Assembly: GCA_910587685.1 (NCBI GenBank)
Contig: CAJUMY010000003.1
Coordinates: 70,935 to 134,934, forward strand
Direction of reading: 5' to 3'
DNA: 64,000 nucleotides
Source: an uncultured Christensenellaceae bacterium
GTDB taxonomy: Bacteria > Bacillota > Clostridia > Christensenellales > UBA3700
The notes beneath the pieces are model-generated. The model was not told the DNA's origin and searched no databases. It saw only the letters and a program-made list of their open reading frames with translations. The position numbers and the translations under genes were made by a program. Shown here in pieces: positions 1 through 8,280 of this stretch. Within the stretch, counting starts at the first letter, position 1; every line of letters starts with the position of its first letter.

Positions 1-617
1 TTCAAGCTCTCGTCTTTTTCCGCCTCTTCGTGGAATTTTACATATATCTCAAGCAGTCCGTCAACGCCTCTTTTCTCTATATCTTCTTTATCGCCCCACC
101 TTTTATAAGCGGATATGAGCTTTCCGAACTGCGTTCCCCAGTCTCCGAGGTGATTGATACCTACGGTTTTATAGCCGAGTTTATTGAAAGTACGATAGAG
201 GCTCGCGCCTATCGAAGTATTGAGAAGATGTCCGATGTGGAAAGGCTTTGCTATGTTTACCGACGAATAGTCGATACATACCGTCTTTCCGTTTCCCTCG
301 TCGGACGCGCCGTAACTATCGCCCTCTCTTAAGACCTCGTCCAGCGTCCGCTTGGCAAAAGCCACCTTGTCGATAGTAAAATTGAGATACCCGTTGACTG
401 CCTCGACGATCTTTATATTGTCGTCTTGTCTGACGCTGTTTTTCAGCTCTTGAGCAATCAAAGCCGGCGACTTACGCATTGTCTTTGCGAACTTGAAGCA
501 CGGGAGCGCATAGTCTCCGTTATTCGCGTCCTTTGAAAGAGTGATAAGTTCGTAAAGTTCGTCTTTGCTTACGCCGTTTATATCTATAAGTTCGGCTATC
601 AGTTTTTTATAGTCCAT
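1..617 (-). CDS. argS: Arginyl-tRNA synthetase, N-terminal part (3' end outside window)
   Basis: Attaches arginine to tRNA-Arg in the cytoplasm. About 205 residues are visible from ATG at 617. Residues 1-85 fit the Arg-tRNA synthetase N-terminal additional domain. The catalytic Rossmann domain follows with VCIDYSSVNIAKPFHIGHL, a variant of the class I HIGH signature with the usual SxNxAKPxHxGHL context, and then NHLGDWGTQFGKL, which is typical of ArgRS. The reading frame runs off the left edge, so the KMSKS-like loop and anticodon domain cannot be seen. There is no strong ribosome binding site before the ATG (only GGGA). Product assignment is firm. Confidence 0.95.
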   Translation of the reverse strand, partial: MDYKKLIAELIDINGVSKDELYELITLSKDANNGDYALPCFKFAKTMRKSPALIAQELKNSVRQDDNIKIVEAVNGYLNFTIDKVAFAKRTLDEVLREGDSYGASDEGNGKTVCIDYSSVNIAKPFHIGHLLNTSIGASLYRTFNKLGYKTVGINHLGDWGTQFGKLISAYKRWGDKEDIEKRGVDGLLEIYVKFHEEAEKDESL

Positions 618-777
618 GTCTTTATTCCCGATTGTGATTTTTTATTTCCGCTCAAAGCGATATATTTCATTGTCTTTCGGCTGATATTCGAGCTGCGACC
701 AGTCGTCGCGGCAACGCCGATCGTTCATATCATTCGCAACCGACGGTCAAAACGCCGCCGCTATCATCTTAATGCAG

Positions 778-1869
778 TTATACGTTGAATCTAAAGAGAA
801 CGACGTCGCCGTCCTTTATAACGTAATCTTTGCCTTCGCTCCTTACCTTTCCCTTTTCTTTAGCCGCCGTATACGAACCGAGTTCGAGCAGAACTTGCCA
901 GTCGACTATCTCCGCTCTTATGAATCCCTTCTCGAAATCGGAGTGTATTTTGCCTGCCGCCTGCGGAGCCTTCGTTCCCTTAACTATAGTCCACGCTCTC
1001 GTTTCCTTCTCTCCCGCAGTGAGATAGCTGATGAGTCCGAGAAGAGAGTAACATTCCTTAACGAGCTTATCGAGACCGCTCTCGTCTATGCCGTATTCCT
1101 CTCTGAACATATCTCTGTCCTCGTCGTCCATACTCGCAAGATCCTCTTCTATCTTCGCCGATAGAACGACTACGCCTGCGCCCTCGTTCGCCGCGTATTC
1201 CTTAACTGCTTTAACGTACGGATTATCATCCTGCCCAATATCGCTCTCCGCGATATTGGCGGCGTATATTACGGGCTTGTCCGTCAGCAAAAACAGCGAG
1301 TGAACGTATTCTCTCTCTTCGTCGGTAAAATCCATAGCTCTTACCGATACTCCCTTTTCGAGTTCGGCAGATATCCTGTCGAGAAGTTTCGCCTCCTCGT
1401 TGAATTTTTTATCTCCGCTCTTTGCGGAAGTCTTAGCCTTGGCGCTACGCTTCGAAACGCTCTCCATGTCGGCGAATATGAGTTCGAAATTGATGGTCTC
1501 GATGTCTCTTAACGGATTCACCGAGCCATCGACGTGCGTAATATTGTCGTCGTTAAAACATCTGACGACATGTACTATAGCGTCGACTTCGCGAATATGC
1601 GATAAGAACTTATTGCCGAGCCCTTCTCCTCTGCTCGCGCCTTTGACGAGTCCCGCTATATCCACGAACTCGAGCGTCGTAGGCGTTATCTTTTTGCTGT
1701 TATAGAGCGCCGCCAACTTGTCTAGTCTCTCGTCGGGGACTGCGACTATGCCGACGTTCGGCTCTATAGTACAGAACGGATAATTCGCGCTCTCCGCTCC
1801 TGCTTTAGTAATTGCGTTGAAAAGCGTACTTTTGCCGACGTTCGGCAAACCGACTACACCAAGTTTCAT
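778..1869 (-). CDS. ychF: Redox-regulated ATPase YchF (Obg-like GTPase superfamily)
   Basis: A 363-residue universally conserved P-loop ATPase that associates with ribosomes. Walker A is GLPNVGKST at residues 7-15, the G3 element is DIAGLVKGAS, and the protein ends with the TGS-like domain (WTIVKGTKAPQAAGKIHSDFEKGFIRAE), including the usual C-terminal VLFRFNV. Length matches the family. ATG 1869 has AAGGAG upstream at a good distance. It lies between argS and ftsH on the same strand, with gaps of 160 bp to argS and about 150 bp to the small ORF upstream, so it is probably transcribed on its own. Confidence 0.97.
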   Translation of the reverse strand: MKLGVVGLPNVGKSTLFNAITKAGAESANYPFCTIEPNVGIVAVPDERLDKLAALYNSKKITPTTLEFVDIAGLVKGASRGEGLGNKFLSHIREVDAIVHVVRCFNDDNITHVDGSVNPLRDIETINFELIFADMESVSKRSAKAKTSAKSGDKKFNEEAKLLDRISAELEKGVSVRAMDFTDEEREYVHSLFLLTDKPVIYAANIAESDIGQDDNPYVKAVKEYAANEGAGVVVLSAKIEEDLASMDDEDRDMFREEYGIDESGLDKLVKECYSLLGLISYLTAGEKETRAWTIVKGTKAPQAAGKIHSDFEKGFIRAEIVDWQVLLELGSYTAAKEKGKVRSEGKDYVIKDGDVVLFRFNV

Positions 1870-1995
1870 TATCTATAACTCCTTAAAAGCGAAAACGTCT
1901 GGATCGACGCCGCCGTTTTGTTATTATAATTAATTTATTATAAACTATAGAGCGTACTTTTGTCAATAAAGTGGTAACGATATAGTAAAATAACG

Positions 1996-2035
1996 AAAAA
2001 AGAAGCGACCCGCGCGTTATTTCGCGAAGCCGCTT
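1996..2035 (-). terminator. Intrinsic terminator downstream of ftsH
   Basis: On the minus strand, AAGCGGCTTCGCG and CGCGCGGGTCGCTT form an imperfect stem around an AAATAA loop, followed by a CTTTTTT run. It sits after ftsH and overlaps the last codons of the possible 40-codon ORF, whose stop codon falls in the loop. Confidence 0.65.
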
Positions 2036-2139
2036 AGATTTAATATATTGTTATTTACGTTTTGAAACGCTCTTTCTAACGTTTCGTCGAGCAAACGGAT
2101 ACGCTCGAAAGTATCGTCAAAGTCCGTTTTTTCATCCAT
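2017..2139 (-). CDS. Possible small protein, 40 residues
   Basis: An ATG-initiated frame just after ftsH encodes an acidic then amphipathic peptide (MDEKTDFDDTFERIRLLDET and onwards, ending LNLSGFAK). Codon choice (GAC, ATC, CTC, GCG, AGC) resembles the neighbouring genes, and a single helix with regularly spaced Leu/Ile is plausible. Against it: there is no clear ribosome binding site, and the end of the frame overlaps a terminator hairpin. I do not recognise a family. It has a slight resemblance to short helical proteins such as the exonuclease VII small subunit, but is too short and lacks its conserved pattern. Confidence 0.35.
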   Translation of the reverse strand: MDEKTDFDDTFERIRLLDETLERAFQNVNNNILNLSGFAK

Positions 2140-2187
2140 TTAGACTTACGGTGAACTTATGATATTTTCTATACATATGCTATGGTT

Positions 2188-4257
2188 TTATTGCTGAATA
2201 TCGTTTCCTTCCGACTGTGAAACGCCGCTATTCTCTTCTGCCGAAGACGACGGCTCGGCTTTTTCGGCGTCGCTATTAGCGCTCTCGCCCGCATTAGCCT
2301 GTTCGCCGGTCTTTTCGTCGACGATATGAGCGCTTATATCGTTCTTTTTATACATATCCTTTTTACCGTTACGCTTGTCGATAAACTCGATGATGCTTTC
2401 GGTAGAAGCGCCGTCGAAGAGCATCTCGACTTCGTCGGTATATATGGTGTCCTTTTCGAAAAGTATCTTGACCATGTTGTCGAGTACGCTTCTCTTCTCT
2501 TCAAGTATTTTAAGAGCTTTTGCATAACACTCGTCGAGAATACGTTTTACCTCGCTGTCGATAAGATTAGACATCTCTTCGGAATTGTCCCTTTGCGTCG
2601 CGTAGTCCTTTCCGACGAATACTTCGTGTCCGCCGCCGAGGAACATATTGCCTATCTTCTCCGACATTCCCCACTCCGTGACCATCTTCCTCGCTATACC
2701 CGACGCTCTCTCTATGTCGTTCGAAGCGCCTGTCGAAACGTCGTGAATTATTATCTGCTCAGCGGCTCTTCCTCCGAGCATCATTGTGATCGTATCAAGA
2801 AGTTTGTTCTTAGTGATATGAGAGTCGTCCGTCTCGGGACGCGTGAGCGTATATCCCGCCGCCATACCTCTCGGAATAATGCTTACTTCCTGCACTTCGT
2901 CGCAGTTAGGCAATACCTTCGCGACTATGGCGTGTCCGCCCTCGTGGTACGCCGTTATTCTCTTATCGGTCTCGGTAACGATACGGCTCTTCTTCTGCGG
3001 ACCCGCGATCACCTTGTTGATACCTTCGAGAATATCTTCCATAACTATTACTTTACGGTTGCTCCTTACGGCGAGTATCGACGCTTCGTTGAGAAGATTC
3101 TCTATATCCGCTCCTGTAAAGCCGCTGGTCATTCTCGCGAGTATCTTGAACGATACGTCGGGAGCAAGCGGTTTATTCCTTGCGTGGACTTTGAATATCG
3201 CCTCTCTTCCCTTGACGTCGGGAGCGCTGACGTATATCTGTCTGTCGAATCTGCCGGGACGCATGAGCGCAGGATCGAGAATATCGGCTCTGTTCGTAGC
3301 CGCCATTATGATAATGCCGTCGTTCTGCTCGAAACCGTCCATCTGAACAAGGAGCTGATTGAGCGTCTGCTCTCTCTCGTCGTTGCCTCCGCCGAGCCCC
3401 GCTCCCCTCTGTCTGCCGACGGCGTCTATCTCGTCTATGAATATTATGCACGGCATATTCTTCTTAGCCTGATCGAAAAGATCTCTTACTCTCGCCGCGC
3501 CGGTACCTACGAACATCTCGACGAAATCCGAACCGCTTATCGAAAAGAACGATACGTTGGCTTCGCCCGCTACCGCTTTTGCAAAGAGAGTCTTACCGGT
3601 TCCCGGAGGACCTACTAAAAGGACGCCCTTTGGCACTCTTGCGCCGAGATCCGAAAACTTCTTCGGGTTCTTCAAAAATTCGACTATTTCCTGAAGCTCT
3701 TCTTTCTCTTCTTCTGCGCCCGCTACGTCGCTGAATCTTACCTTAACGTTGGTATTTAGCCTAGCCTTAGTCTTGCCGAAGCTGAGCGCTTTGCCGTTGG
3801 CGCTCGCGCTCTGACGGTACATTACGAAGAAAAGAACGAGTAAAAGAATGAGCCCTACCGCGGGAATTATCAAAGAAGTCCACGCGGAATTTGACGACGG
3901 ATTGGCAAGAGTGAGCGTAGGAACGGCAACGCCGTCGGGAAGATCTATCTCTCCCGTCTGTATTTCCTTAAAGTACTCTAGGAATCTTGCGTCGACAACG
4001 GCTCTGTAGTCCGCTCTCTTCGGAAAATGTTTTTTGTTGATATCGCTGCCCTTTTTAAGAACGTACGCGTAATTACCTTCGATATATATCGAATCTACTT
4101 CTCCGTTTTCGATCTTTTGCATTATGCCGTCTGCGCCGAAATAACTGATATCCTTAGGCTTATTCTGATTTGACAGCAGCGTTGCCATAACTACGACGAG
4201 CAACACCGTCAGGATAACGACAGCCACCCAAGTGAATATAGAACTCTTTTTTTTCAC
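2188..4257 (-). CDS. ftsH: ATP-dependent zinc metalloprotease FtsH
   Basis: A membrane-bound AAA+ protease that removes misfolded membrane proteins and short-lived regulators. From the N-terminus: a transmembrane helix (TWVAVVILTVLLVVVMATLL), an outside domain of about 95 residues, a second helix (SLIIPAVGLILLLVLFFVMY), the AAA domain with Walker A GPPGTGKT, Walker B IIFIDEIDAVG and the SRH NRADILDPALMRPGRFDRQI, then the M41 peptidase with HEGGH (the family usually has HEAGH), and a low-complexity Glu/Ser tail. The longest frame starts at 4296, but GTG at 4257 has GGAGG six bases upstream and removes 13 poorly fitting residues, so I place the start there (689 residues). Confidence 0.96.
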   Translation of the reverse strand: MKKKSSIFTWVAVVILTVLLVVVMATLLSNQNKPKDISYFGADGIMQKIENGEVDSIYIEGNYAYVLKKGSDINKKHFPKRADYRAVVDARFLEYFKEIQTGEIDLPDGVAVPTLTLANPSSNSAWTSLIIPAVGLILLLVLFFVMYRQSASANGKALSFGKTKARLNTNVKVRFSDVAGAEEEKEELQEIVEFLKNPKKFSDLGARVPKGVLLVGPPGTGKTLFAKAVAGEANVSFFSISGSDFVEMFVGTGAARVRDLFDQAKKNMPCIIFIDEIDAVGRQRGAGLGGGNDEREQTLNQLLVQMDGFEQNDGIIIMAATNRADILDPALMRPGRFDRQIYVSAPDVKGREAIFKVHARNKPLAPDVSFKILARMTSGFTGADIENLLNEASILAVRSNRKVIVMEDILEGINKVIAGPQKKSRIVTETDKRITAYHEGGHAIVAKVLPNCDEVQEVSIIPRGMAAGYTLTRPETDDSHITKNKLLDTITMMLGGRAAEQIIIHDVSTGASNDIERASGIARKMVTEWGMSEKIGNMFLGGGHEVFVGKDYATQRDNSEEMSNLIDSEVKRILDECYAKALKILEEKRSVLDNMVKILFEKDTIYTDEVEMLFDGASTESIIEFIDKRNGKKDMYKKNDISAHIVDEKTGEQANAGESANSDAEKAEPSSSAEENSGVSQSEGNDIQQ

Positions 4258-4345
4258 ACCGGACCTCCGAATTATTGCTGGAATTAGTAGCTTCATCTTA
4301 AAGCTACGGAGCGAAAAACTCTTTTTCGGCTCTTCGCTCCCTAAT

Positions 4346-4374
4346 ATATTATATTAAATCGGGTGGATAGTCAA
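4346..4374 (-). promoter_or_regulatory. Probable sigma-A promoter of ftsH
   Basis: The minus strand carries TTGACT (4369-4374) and, 17 bases on, TAATAT (4346-4351). A TATAAT at 15-base spacing overlaps it. It lies about 90 bp upstream of the chosen ftsH start. Confidence 0.6.
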
Positions 4375-4485
4375 TACATTTTTCAAAAATGCGACCTTTT
4401 TACACGAATATTACCTTTATCGACTGACTCTGACGGCTCCGTAAGAAAGTCTCGCTCCTCGATCTCCCCAAAAAGATCGCCTTCG

Positions 4486-4929
4486 TCATGCTCCGAGCGT
4501 CGATACTATGAGCGAACTTATTCTGCGGGCTATCTTCCTTACCAAAAGAGCGTCGACTCCCATAAGAGCGTTGACGAGATTGTTACTGCGCTTTGCGACG
4601 ACTCCCAATATTCCTATGTCGCCCACTCTCGGAAGATCCTTATTGACCGCTCCGCCCGGCTTGACGCCGTTCCTGTTGATCCTTATTTCGCCTATATCTC
4701 CCTCTTCGCCGACGGTAGCGTCGACTACCATAACGAGCGAACCCGTATGGTGTTCCTTTATCATTCCTATATAGTCTTCGAGATTCTTAGCGTTGACGGG
4801 TCTCGACATGGTTCCGTAAACGTACGCTCTCACTCCCTTTTCCTTGAGGAGATCGCCGACCATAGGTCCAACGCTGTCTCCCGTTATCTGACTGCTTCCT
4901 ATACACAAAATTACAATTTCTTTTTTCAT
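4486..4929 (-). CDS. yyaC: YyaC-family putative sporulation protein (DUF1256, GPR-like fold)
   Basis: This 147-residue protein has the YyaC signature near its start (CIGSSQITGDSVGPMVGDLL) and the later block VVDATVGEEGDIGEIRINRNGVKPGGAVNKDLPRVG split over residues 70-110, both typical of the family. YyaC is related to the germination protease GPR and is found in endospore formers; its exact role is not established. ATG 4929 has AAGGAG 11 bases upstream. It is upstream of ftsH in the same direction, but ftsH has its own promoter. It is the only sporulation-associated gene in the window. Confidence 0.85.
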   Translation of the reverse strand: MKKEIVILCIGSSQITGDSVGPMVGDLLKEKGVRAYVYGTMSRPVNAKNLEDYIGMIKEHHTGSLVMVVDATVGEEGDIGEIRINRNGVKPGGAVNKDLPRVGDIGILGVVAKRSNNLVNALMGVDALLVRKIARRISSLIVSTLGA

Positions 4930-5083
4930 AGATCAAGATTCTCCTTATTTGACACGGATAATTATCTCCGCATGAGAAATAATTTATACATTCGAAAAAT
5001 ATGAATAAAATGGAAATTTTCGATACAAAATCATTGTATTTGAAAATAATTTGCGCATATGCGAAAATTGTAGATAAATAAAT

Positions 5084-5112
5084 TTGATTTTTTTGCTGAT
5101 ATATAGTATATT
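5084..5112 (+). promoter_or_regulatory. Possible promoter of the CvpA-like gene
   Basis: TTGATT (5084-5089) and TATATT (5107-5112) are 17 bases apart, about 80 bp before the ATG at 5194. A perfect palindrome CGCATATGCG at 5054-5063 lies just upstream and could be an operator, which is inference only. Confidence 0.45.
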
Positions 5113-5193
5113 TTATGTAGCATAATCATTTGTTTGAAACGTAAGGGGTCGTGAAAAATCGCTCTCTTAGAAAGAAAAATGAGGTAAGTTATT

Positions 5194-6009
5194 ATGAGTA
5201 TTAATTATGTAGACATTGCAATACTTGCTATAATGGTACTTGCATTTATAATCGGTCTGGTCAAAGGTTTTTGGAAGACTTTTTCCAAAGCCCTTACTTT
5301 GATTGTCGCGCTCGTTGTCGGATTTGTCTTTGCGGAACGTTTTTCCGCGATAGTGTTCAAAGGCTCGGCTCTTAGTACTATAAACGATTTTATATTCAAG
5401 ATGGTCGCGAAGAATCCGCTCGCCGGCGGAACTATAGTCGGAAACGGAGCGGAAGCTATAGTCGTGACGGAGAATATCGCCGATTCGATGATAATCACCG
5501 ACGCGCTAAAAGCTATGCTCGTGCCGTCCTTCCTGCATCAAGCCGTTTTCTCTACGGTCGCAAGCGGGCTCACTCTCGGCGCCGTAGTATCTAGCGCGTA
5601 TACTCACCTTACGGTACTATTCCTTTCGGGAACTATCCTCTTCTTAGGTTCGCTGCTCGTTATGAGGATCATCGCCGCTATCATACTCAAAGCAGTAGCT
5701 CAAGGCTACGTTAGATTCTACGACAGGTTCTTCGGAGGACTCCTTCGTCTCGTGACGGGAGCGCTGTTCATATTGATAGTGTTCCACCTGATACACTTGA
5801 TGTCCGGCTTCTCCTTCATGTCAAAAGTTATCACGTATATCCAAGAAGGCAAGATCAGCGGATTCATCTACGAACTCGACATCTTCAACAAGATATTCTA
5901 CGGCAACAACCTCAGCAGGATCCTTGATTTCTTCAAGAACCTCATACCTGCTCCCGGTCAGACAGATACTGCGGCAATGTCCGTGATTTCTTCGTTCTTT
6001 ATAAGATAA
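5194..6009 (+). CDS. CvpA-family membrane protein
   Basis: A 271-residue integral membrane protein. It starts with the CvpA hallmark pattern: a short N-terminus (YVDIAILAIMVLAFIIGLVKG), a helix, FWKTFSKAL, then another hydrophobic stretch. At least five hydrophobic segments are visible (residues 7-25, 35-50, 120-140, 148-170, 190-210). CvpA proteins are required for colicin V production in E. coli and are of unclear function in Firmicutes. The ATG follows GAGGTAAG. The gene stands alone on the plus strand and is closed by a strong terminator at 6081. Family assignment rests on topology and the N-terminal motif. Confidence 0.8.
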   Translation: MSINYVDIAILAIMVLAFIIGLVKGFWKTFSKALTLIVALVVGFVFAERFSAIVFKGSALSTINDFIFKMVAKNPLAGGTIVGNGAEAIVVTENIADSMIITDALKAMLVPSFLHQAVFSTVASGLTLGAVVSSAYTHLTVLFLSGTILFLGSLLVMRIIAAIILKAVAQGYVRFYDRFFGGLLRLVTGALFILIVFHLIHLMSGFSFMSKVITYIQEGKISGFIYELDIFNKIFYGNNLSRILDFFKNLIPAPGQTDTAAMSVISSFFIR

Positions 6010-6080
6010 ACGGATAGCAAAGAGCGACCGCTTAGAAATAAAAAGCAAGGCAATCGAAGTTTAAGATCGATAAAACGACA

Positions 6081-6113
6081 AAAGCGTGATTTTTACATCA
6101 CGCTTTATTTTTT
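6081..6113 (+). terminator. Intrinsic terminator after the CvpA-like gene
   Basis: AAAGCGTGAT and ATCACGCTTT form a perfect 10-bp stem around TTTTAC, followed by ATTTTTTAT. Confidence 0.9.
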
Positions 6114-6159
6114 ATCCGATATAGATTTTTATATTGATACTCAACTTTCCAAAGTAGCA

Positions 6160-6189
6160 GATAGAGAGCCTATTCAGGCTAAAGCTATC
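6160..6189 (-). repeat. Compound hairpin downstream of the DUF3737 gene
   Basis: GATAG...CTATC encloses AGCCT-attc-AGGCT, just past the stop codon at 6202 on the minus strand. There is no U-run, so it may be a transcript-end stabiliser rather than a classical terminator. Confidence 0.4.
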
Positions 6190-6201
6190 GTATAAAGCAT
6201 A

Positions 6202-7044
6202 TCAGCGTATCGCTATCTCCGCTTCGCAATCGTACTTGCTGTCGTCGGTATAGATTATCTCGCCTATGGAATCTGCGACTATCTTTCCGCTTCTCGGATT
6301 CTTTACCGATACAATATCTCCGCGAACCGTCGCGTCGACGTCGGAGTACTCGAACGAAAAATCGGTGTTTTCCATTTCGCAATCTATGAGTTTGAGATTC
6401 TTGCAGTAACAAAGCGGTTGCGTTCCGATTATTTTGCAGTTGATGAGCGTAAGGTTCTCGGAATACCACGCAAGGTATTCTCCCTTTACCACCGAATTCT
6501 TTACCGTAACGTTACAAGAGTGCCAGAACGCGTCCTTCGTGTCGAGCGCGCTATTCTCTATAAGCGCGTTCTTAACGTACTGAAAGGAATACTTTCCCTT
6601 AAAGTCGACGTTATCCATATATATATCCGTCGCCATCAAAAATACGTATTCGCTCGAGATACCGCTCTCTTCTACCTTTATATCGGAGCTCTTCCAACCG
6701 AACTCGGGCGAAACTATCCTGCTATTTGATATTTTAACGTCTTTACATTCGCGAAGAGCCTTGATGCCGAGAAGATGCGAATTCTTGATCTCGACCCCTT
6801 CGGTATACCAAAGCGCGGCGCGGCACTTGTCCGTCATAGTCACGTTATCGAGCATAACGCCGTTATCGTGCCAAAGCGGATAACGCAGATTCATATAGCA
6901 CGACTCGAGCTTTACGTCTCTCGCTTCCTTTAGCGCCGATTCTCCGTCCTCTTCGCCGTCAAACGAACAGTTCTTGATAAGGACGTTCTCGACGCCGTAT
7001 AGATCTCTTTCTTTCGGAAAATTCTTGTTTTCAATTACCTTCAT
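6202..7044 (-). CDS. DUF3737 family protein (right-handed beta-helix type)
   Basis: About 280 residues with short repeating strands of the pattern N-x-x-I/L-x-N/D-C/S (IKNCSFDG, LESCYMNL, IKNSHLLG, ISNSRIVS, IENSALDT, VKNSVVKG, LINCKIIG, LIDCEMEN). This is the repeat expected of a parallel beta-helix and typical of DUF3737. No signal peptide is seen, so it is probably cytoplasmic; its biochemical role is unknown. The longest frame starts at 7068, but the SD AGAGGA fits the second of two adjacent ATGs at 7044 (MKVIENKNF). It is the last gene of the minus-strand run that begins at 14359, 72 bp after the dehydrogenase-like gene. Confidence 0.85.
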   Translation of the reverse strand: MKVIENKNFPKERDLYGVENVLIKNCSFDGEEDGESALKEARDVKLESCYMNLRYPLWHDNGVMLDNVTMTDKCRAALWYTEGVEIKNSHLLGIKALRECKDVKISNSRIVSPEFGWKSSDIKVEESGISSEYVFLMATDIYMDNVDFKGKYSFQYVKNALIENSALDTKDAFWHSCNVTVKNSVVKGEYLAWYSENLTLINCKIIGTQPLCYCKNLKLIDCEMENTDFSFEYSDVDATVRGDIVSVKNPRSGKIVADSIGEIIYTDDSKYDCEAEIAIR

Positions 7045-7116
7045 CATATGTCCTCTATTAAAATTCAACTAAAGATTTATTTCGATACTCAGACGAATTA
7101 TCTGATAACGTAAAAT

Positions 7117-8262
7117 TCAATACGTTCTCGAAAGCGTAAATCTTGCCATATCGGCGGCGTCTTCACCGTACTTTCCCATTTCTTTCGCTATCTTCTCTAT
7201 CGCCGGGAGTTTCATACCGAAATCGCTTAGATTGTATCTGAATCCGCTCTTGTCTTCAAGAAAATCTATGATATTCCTGATCGCTTTATATGAATCCGAT
7301 ACTCTCCGGCTCACGGGAACGAACGCGTATCTCTCTTCGCCTATTAGCGAAAGCAATACGGATGAATATCTCTCTTCGTTATTGATATCATTATTTATCA
7401 AATATTCGTAATAGTGCGGGAATAGCATGGAATACGTCTTAGAATACGGTATACGAAGCTCTCTGCTCACGGTAACGCTAAGTTTTGAAAGGATATCGTT
7501 CTTGACCGCGTTATACGCGATACCGGCAAGTACCGACGCGTTGGCGATATTCTTTAACAGCTTTCTCGCCCTCGTCCCTTCCTTGAGCCTATCAATAGCG
7601 CCGACGACGAACCCGATAGCGGCTCTCGCCGTAGCCTCGCTCACAAAACTCGAGTCTTTCCCTATCGTCGCTATAACGGAAAGAGCCAACGCGTACATGA
7701 CGCTGCTTGCCGCTCTTCTCCTGTGCGGATTTAACGCTAACTTGTCGTCGATAACGATAAACTCAGGCGTCAAATTAGGAGAAACAAACTTTATCTTCTC
7801 ATTTTCTCCATACATATACGCGGTATTGCTTCCTTCCGTAGCCGTTCCGACGAATACGCTCGCAACGGCAAGCGGCATATCGCCGTCGGTCTCGCATATG
7901 CTCTTTATGTCTTTTACCGACTTGACTTTCGCGCGAAGCAGCTCCCGCGCTATCTTGGCGGTATCTATGACGCTCTCGCGTCCTATCGCGACTATGGCGT
8001 CGGCGTTGACCTCTTTGCACTTTTCAACAATAGTCTCAACGGTATCTGCGTTCGCCGTTTCTCCCTTTATGAGAGCGATATACGGAACCTTTAGTTTATC
8101 GTTATCGAACGCCTCGCGCGCCTTTCTTATAAAAGACGGATATTCGTCGACTTTTTCGCTTATGAGTATAGGACGCATAACGTTCTTCATCTTGAGCTCG
8201 TGCACAAGATTAGACAGCGCGTCCTCGCCCGAGAGTATCTTGCTCTTTGCGTAAAATTCCAT
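7117..8262 (-). CDS. Degenerate iron-type alcohol dehydrogenase homologue (likely non-catalytic)
   Basis: 381 residues, co-linear with the active-looking paralogue encoded next to it (8281-9456). The N-terminal half keeps the fold signature DAIVAIGRESVIDTAK, but the dinucleotide-binding GGGS is GRES here. The metal-binding region is lost: the paralogue has FDMLTHAIEAF and GLAHAIGHSLGGAYGISH, while this protein has VMYALALSVIA and SKLSVTVSRELRIPYSK, so the Asp and all three His ligands are absent. The frame is intact with normal codon use, hence a pseudoenzyme rather than a pseudogene. The start ATG has GGAG at good spacing, 18 bp after its neighbour's stop, so the two are co-transcribed. Its function is unknown; a regulatory or oligomer-partner role is inference. 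Confidence 0.8.
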   Translation of the reverse strand: MEFYAKSKILSGEDALSNLVHELKMKNVMRPILISEKVDEYPSFIRKAREAFDNDKLKVPYIALIKGETANADTVETIVEKCKEVNADAIVAIGRESVIDTAKIARELLRAKVKSVKDIKSICETDGDMPLAVASVFVGTATEGSNTAYMYGENEKIKFVSPNLTPEFIVIDDKLALNPHRRRAASSVMYALALSVIATIGKDSSFVSEATARAAIGFVVGAIDRLKEGTRARKLLKNIANASVLAGIAYNAVKNDILSKLSVTVSRELRIPYSKTYSMLFPHYYEYLINNDINNEERYSSVLLSLIGEERYAFVPVSRRVSDSYKAIRNIIDFLEDKSGFRYNLSDFGMKLPAIEKIAKEMGKYGEDAADMARFTLSRTY

Positions 8263-8280
8263 TTTCGTATCTCCTGTTTT

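Noticed and set aside
2326..3618. 430-codon frame opposite ftsH
   Set aside because: Antisense to ftsH, no SD and no family signature.
7117..8262. Calling the second dehydrogenase gene a pseudogene
   Set aside because: The frame is full length, has an SD and native codon use; only catalytic residues changed.
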